DNA from: Sipunculus nudus
Lineage: Eukaryota; Annelida; Sipuncula; Golfingiida; Sipunculidae
Direction of reading: 5' to 3'
Length of the DNA: 64,000 bases
NCBI GenBank assembly: GCA_026874595.1
Contig: CM049311.1
Coordinates: forward strand, 5,307,676-5,371,675
Below, one piece after another: positions 60,244 through 64,000 of this stretch (position 1 is its first letter; each line of letters opens with the position of its first letter). Below the pieces are notes generated by a model, which had not been told where the DNA came from, did no database searches, and saw only the letters and a program-made list of their open reading frames with translations. The translations under genes were made by a program, and so were the position numbers.

Positions 60244-60915
60244 ATGGACCTGACTCACTTGGACGTCCCAAGTATTGAGGAGTTGAGTTCTCTCCAGGGT
60301 GTCGGATCGTACACTACACACCAAGAGATGGATAAACAAAGGCAAACGTCAGTCACAGAGCCAGTCCACCAACCACCGAAGAACCAGACAGAGGCCAGCA
60401 TAACGCTCGCTGTACCAGCAAGACAGCCACTTACAGCACTGAACAGTCCGACACACAGGGACTGGTTCACCACGATACCTTGCTGTGTCAGCACTGCTTC
60501 GGCCATCGATACGGTCTGGGCGGGATCGTGTACCAAGACGCATCATAGACCAGATGTTACCCCGCCACAGGTGGCAGCACCAGTCAAGAATGTATTCCCT
60601 GAACCACTGTCTCTCCGGATCGCCATGTTGAACCTTCAACTCCTGACCCTCGAGTCCAAGCAGAAGACGAGGTCCCAGGAGATCCAGAATTATTACGCCA
60701 TGCAGGCCAGTCAACTTGAAGGGGAGCGTTACCAGGCGCTGTACCAGCACCCGTACCTGACCGCTGAGACCACTGAGTACCTGGCCACCACTGGGGGAAT
60801 CACCACAGAACAAGTCAAGAAATGGTTCGCCAACCGTCGTCTGAGATCTGGTAACACCAAGAACATCAGAGAGATCGCCAGAAGACGCAAGTGTCCTGTA
60901 GCGGCTACCAGCTGA
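60244..60915 (+). CDS. homeobox-derived protein lacking homeodomain helix 1 (copy 10)
   Basis: A 223-residue twin of copy 8 with the same deletion junction (ERYQAL-YQHPYL), so the deletion came before the duplication of the unit. I see two protein differences from copy 8: SLQGVG for SLLGVG near residue 19 and KNVFPEP for KNAFPEP just before the central block. The second is the residue found in copies 3 and 5. Helix 2, WFANRRLRSG and the CPVAATS tail are kept. No new stop or frameshift has appeared. As with copy 8, function is open: an antagonist lacking DNA binding, or a pseudogene too young to show more damage. Poly(A) signal at 61121-61126. Confidence 0.75.
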   Translation: MDLTHLDVPSIEELSSLQGVGSYTTHQEMDKQRQTSVTEPVHQPPKNQTEASITLAVPARQPLTALNSPTHRDWFTTIPCCVSTASAIDTVWAGSCTKTHHRPDVTPPQVAAPVKNVFPEPLSLRIAMLNLQLLTLESKQKTRSQEIQNYYAMQASQLEGERYQALYQHPYLTAETTEYLATTGGITTEQVKKWFANRRLRSGNTKNIREIARRRKCPVAATS

Positions 60916-61126
60916 ATTGCAAGACAAAAACGCACAGAAAGAATCGTGAAGATTTTAAATATATATATATATAACATGTATATTGAATGTCTGTATTCTG
61001 TTGTAATATTCATATCATATCAGCATATTTGATCACTATATGTAAATATTCCCATATATACATTTGTTCATCATTAATTGTAGACCTATATGTAAATAAT
61101 TTTTATATTATACATGTGTAAATAAA

Positions 61127-64000
61127 GTACATCACATTTTCCATTTTATGTTTGTCTGTGCATCATCAATGAATGCGCTGTGTGTTGGTCTTCCAAACCT
61201 GTATATTTGTCGTAATATAAGACTCGTAACGGCCACATGACCATCATCCCTTTAGGTAGAGTACTAAACTGTCCAATGTTTAAAATAAAACTCAAATTCC
61301 GACCCGCTTTCTTATTCTGCCACCATTTCTTGTTCATGCAGATCTTTCTTACTTCATACATTTATATTAAAGCATTAAAAATCCATGCATAGATATGAAA
61401 TCTATGACATCCGCCGCAACCTTTTTAAGGGTTTTAGACCAATTGTTTGGCCTAGCCCCTCTCCCCCCCCCCCCCCCTTTTTCCGGACCTGGCGACTTTT
61501 TTCCGGTTGTGTCATCAGTCCTCGTTAGTAAGACCTCTCCTTTCATTAACCCTAAGTCCGCCCCTGTTACTCTGTGTGTGTGTGTGTGTTAAGGGGTAGG
61601 GGTCTAGGTTTGTGTATGTTAGGCTATCTCTTATCCGTATGTGTGTATTTGTGTGTATTTCTGTTGATACATTTCTATTAATCACACAAACACCTATAAA
61701 AATCCTTTGAATTCGTTCACAAGGGTAGCGCAATGCACCTGTACTGCACGAGGAGTTTACGTAAAGCTACATGCAATTAACTCACTTGTTATTTTTCTGA
61801 CAACCATCTGAGAAGCCTGAGTACACCCTTATCAATTTGATGTCAGAATTCGACACCAGGGGACTCTGTCTAAAAGCTTATGCGACATCATTTCTTTGTG
61901 AGCTGGAAACTGCAGAACAGTCGTCAAACGTTGTCATGGTAAATTATACACGGAGGTCATGAGCAGTAATTGAGAAATGATGATCATGTTATTTCTACAG
62001 GTTAAGCATTAAAACTCAATTTACAAGAACTACAACTGTCTACGTTGCTTGTGGTATAAAACTGATATACTTAAGTCAAAATCACAATAAAACTATGAAC
62101 ATGTACATGTACATGTATATGTATATACATGACCGGGTTCAGCCACCGCCGCCGCGGCGTTCGTTTCCGCAAAACTCCTCTGAGACTACTGGACCGATTT
62201 TCCGAAGCTTTACCCAATTATCGGGTCACATATGAACTGGTGCCTTACCAATTTGCGTTGCTTTTTGACCTTTCCTCTCTGCAGTGCGTCCATCTGTGCG
62301 TCTGTGTTTACACATTGAACAACATATCTTCGGACTCGTTTGACCGACCAGACTGAAATTTTGCACCAGTGTAGCTTTGGATAGCTTTACATCATACAAT
62401 TAACTGGTGGCGCCACCTGCAAATATTTTGCGCGGCGTCCATCTGTTTGTCTGCCTTGGGTTACAAATCACTCATATCTCTGCAGTGGTTGGACTTATCC
62501 ACTTGCATTTTTTTCATATGAATAGCTTTCTTGATTTTATGACAGGTGGCGCCACCTACATTCACGTTCAGGCTGCAGACATCCAGGCTTATATTTCAGG
62601 ACTGGTTTGACGTATCCTCCTGAAATTTTGCACGTTTATAGATCTTATATAGCTCTTTATTATACGCAAAACTGGTGGCGCCACCAGCAACCATTTTTGC
62701 CCAGCGTCCTTGTGGTTGTCTGCTGTGGGATAAAATTACTGTACATGTATACTAGTATACATGTATATACATTTTGGATAGCTTTCTATGGATTTTGTGG
62801 AGGTGGCGCAACCTACATACATATTCGGCTGCAGACATCAATGCTAATATGCAACACACCTCACTCTATTTCCCCTTGCCACTCAATCCATGCTTCACTT
62901 CACCCGTCCCACTCTGATTTCGGTAGATACACGAAGTCGCTTGTCGATTGCCCGTATTCTACCTTCTTTAAACTTTTTCTCAGCGACATTTCATGTAAAT
63001 TTCAGAAAATGTTGCATCCGTTATAAATTAAAAGACACTCCTATGCTGAAAAATAATTGTAATAATAATTATAAAAATATAAAAATACCAACATTTTGGG
63101 AAGTTTGCTTGAAAGTTGTTTTCAGTAATTAATTTAAGGATTCTTAGACTGAAACATAATTTATAATCAGTGGGGGATCCAGCGGGTGGCGCCCGCGGCG
63201 AGCGCCCCCTCAGTTGAACTGTATTATCTCCCATTTTATCGAGTTCTATTCCCATTTATTCGTAATTAATTTTCATTTTTCAAATTTTAAATTTTCAAGG
63301 CAATTAGATTGTTATGTTTATTATTTTCCAATTCATAAGTAGAGGATATTAAAGAACAGATTTTAGATTTATTAAATTGAGAGAGCATCCAATGTATATA
63401 TATATATATATAAACTCAGTGAGAGGGAATCATTTCGTTATCCTCGACCAATCGCATTCGCCTGTGAGTGAGGCAAAGCCATCCCATTTGCCCTACAGAG
63501 TTCAGCTTGTTCTGGGTCGACCTTAAAAATCTCACCGCTCCGTTACTGATACTCAAACTCACGCTCTGTGCTCTGCTGTCCGAGTCCTGTGCGCTGCCTA
63601 GCCCACAATAGCCGGCAAAATGCAAAGTTTGACATACGACTTAACGAATTCATTTGTTTAACCACGAGAACTACATTTAAAGACAACATTTTGCAAGTAA
63701 TAACCTTAGACTTATGCGCATTTTCACTATTGACATCAACATGTTACAAACTATTGAATGTTTGGAACTTTAGACTTTGTAGATAATACCTAAAATTTTA
63801 AAGAAATATAAATATTAAAGCCTGCCACACGTTTCCCAAACCCCTAAAGTTTGAATACAACCCTCATAATCTTTTGTTAAAAGTACCTCAAAATTTCCTC
63901 TTTACATTGGATATTTTAAAATTTTTCTGGATATGGGAGGGGGACATCCCCTCCCATACCCATCCCGATTTAATACTAATTAATTTTAATAAAAACATAG
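61127..64000. other. spacer downstream of copy 10, cut by the window end
   Basis: No supported gene. Matches 50654 to about 53530 almost base for base, including the GGTGGCGCC block at about 62130-62820. By analogy a further minus-strand copy may lie about 1.9 kb past the window end. Confidence 0.6.

Overview
This is eukaryotic DNA: AT-rich, with long (AT)n and (AAT)n tracts, a tRNA-derived SINE, a decayed LINE and large low-complexity spacers. Its only recognisable protein-coding genes are ten copies of one intronless homeobox gene. The homeodomain has the three-residue loop insertion and a P-Y-P loop motif of the TALE class, but alanine at homeodomain position 50 and little similarity to the MEIS, PBC, IRX or TGIF families. 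From family knowledge it fits best with the spiralian-specific TALE homeobox group (SPILE genes), which is duplicated in molluscs and other spiralians and used in early cleavage-stage patterning. A marine mollusc is the most likely source. No search was run, so this is an inference.

Layout. Copies lie at about 3.2 kb (-), 8.9 kb (-), 13.3 kb (+), 19.1 kb (-), 35.4 kb (-), 39.2 kb (+), 45.0 kb (-), 49.8 kb (+), 55.4 kb (-) and 60.2 kb (+). Most are head-to-head pairs with a 3-4 kb AT-rich divergent spacer; the pairs are joined tail-to-tail by about 5 kb convergent spacers. Two flank types can be told apart, here called A (mostly - strand copies) and B (mostly + strand copies). An A-B unit of about 10.4 kb repeats in tandem, and the last two units (about 45.3-64 kb) are nearly identical. 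Copies 1 and 4 have a different upstream region, shared with each other.

Copies 1-7 are open from start to stop. Copies 8 and 10 share an in-frame 77-residue deletion that removes homeodomain helix 1. Copy 9 has a nonsense codon just before the homeodomain plus a damaged P-Y-P loop. Between 20.9 and 35 kb the array is disrupted: a convergent spacer without either of its genes (22.3-25.07 kb), a 2.6 kb inverted-repeat element (25.08-27.65 kb), unrecognised sequence with palindromic minisatellite and GTAATA repeats, a dead LINE reverse transcriptase (30.65-32.70 kb), and inverted pieces of array spacer (32.7-35.4 kb).

Regulation. Every copy has a TATA-box position 140-170 bp upstream of the start, and beyond it a conserved block of about 110-210 bp holding four to seven CTTTGA/TCAAAG hexamers, several inside CCTTTGATC, the optimal TCF/LEF core. 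The arrangement is mirrored on both strands and kept in all ten copies. It suggests that the array is a set of Wnt/beta-catenin-responsive genes, which is the most interesting hypothesis in the window.
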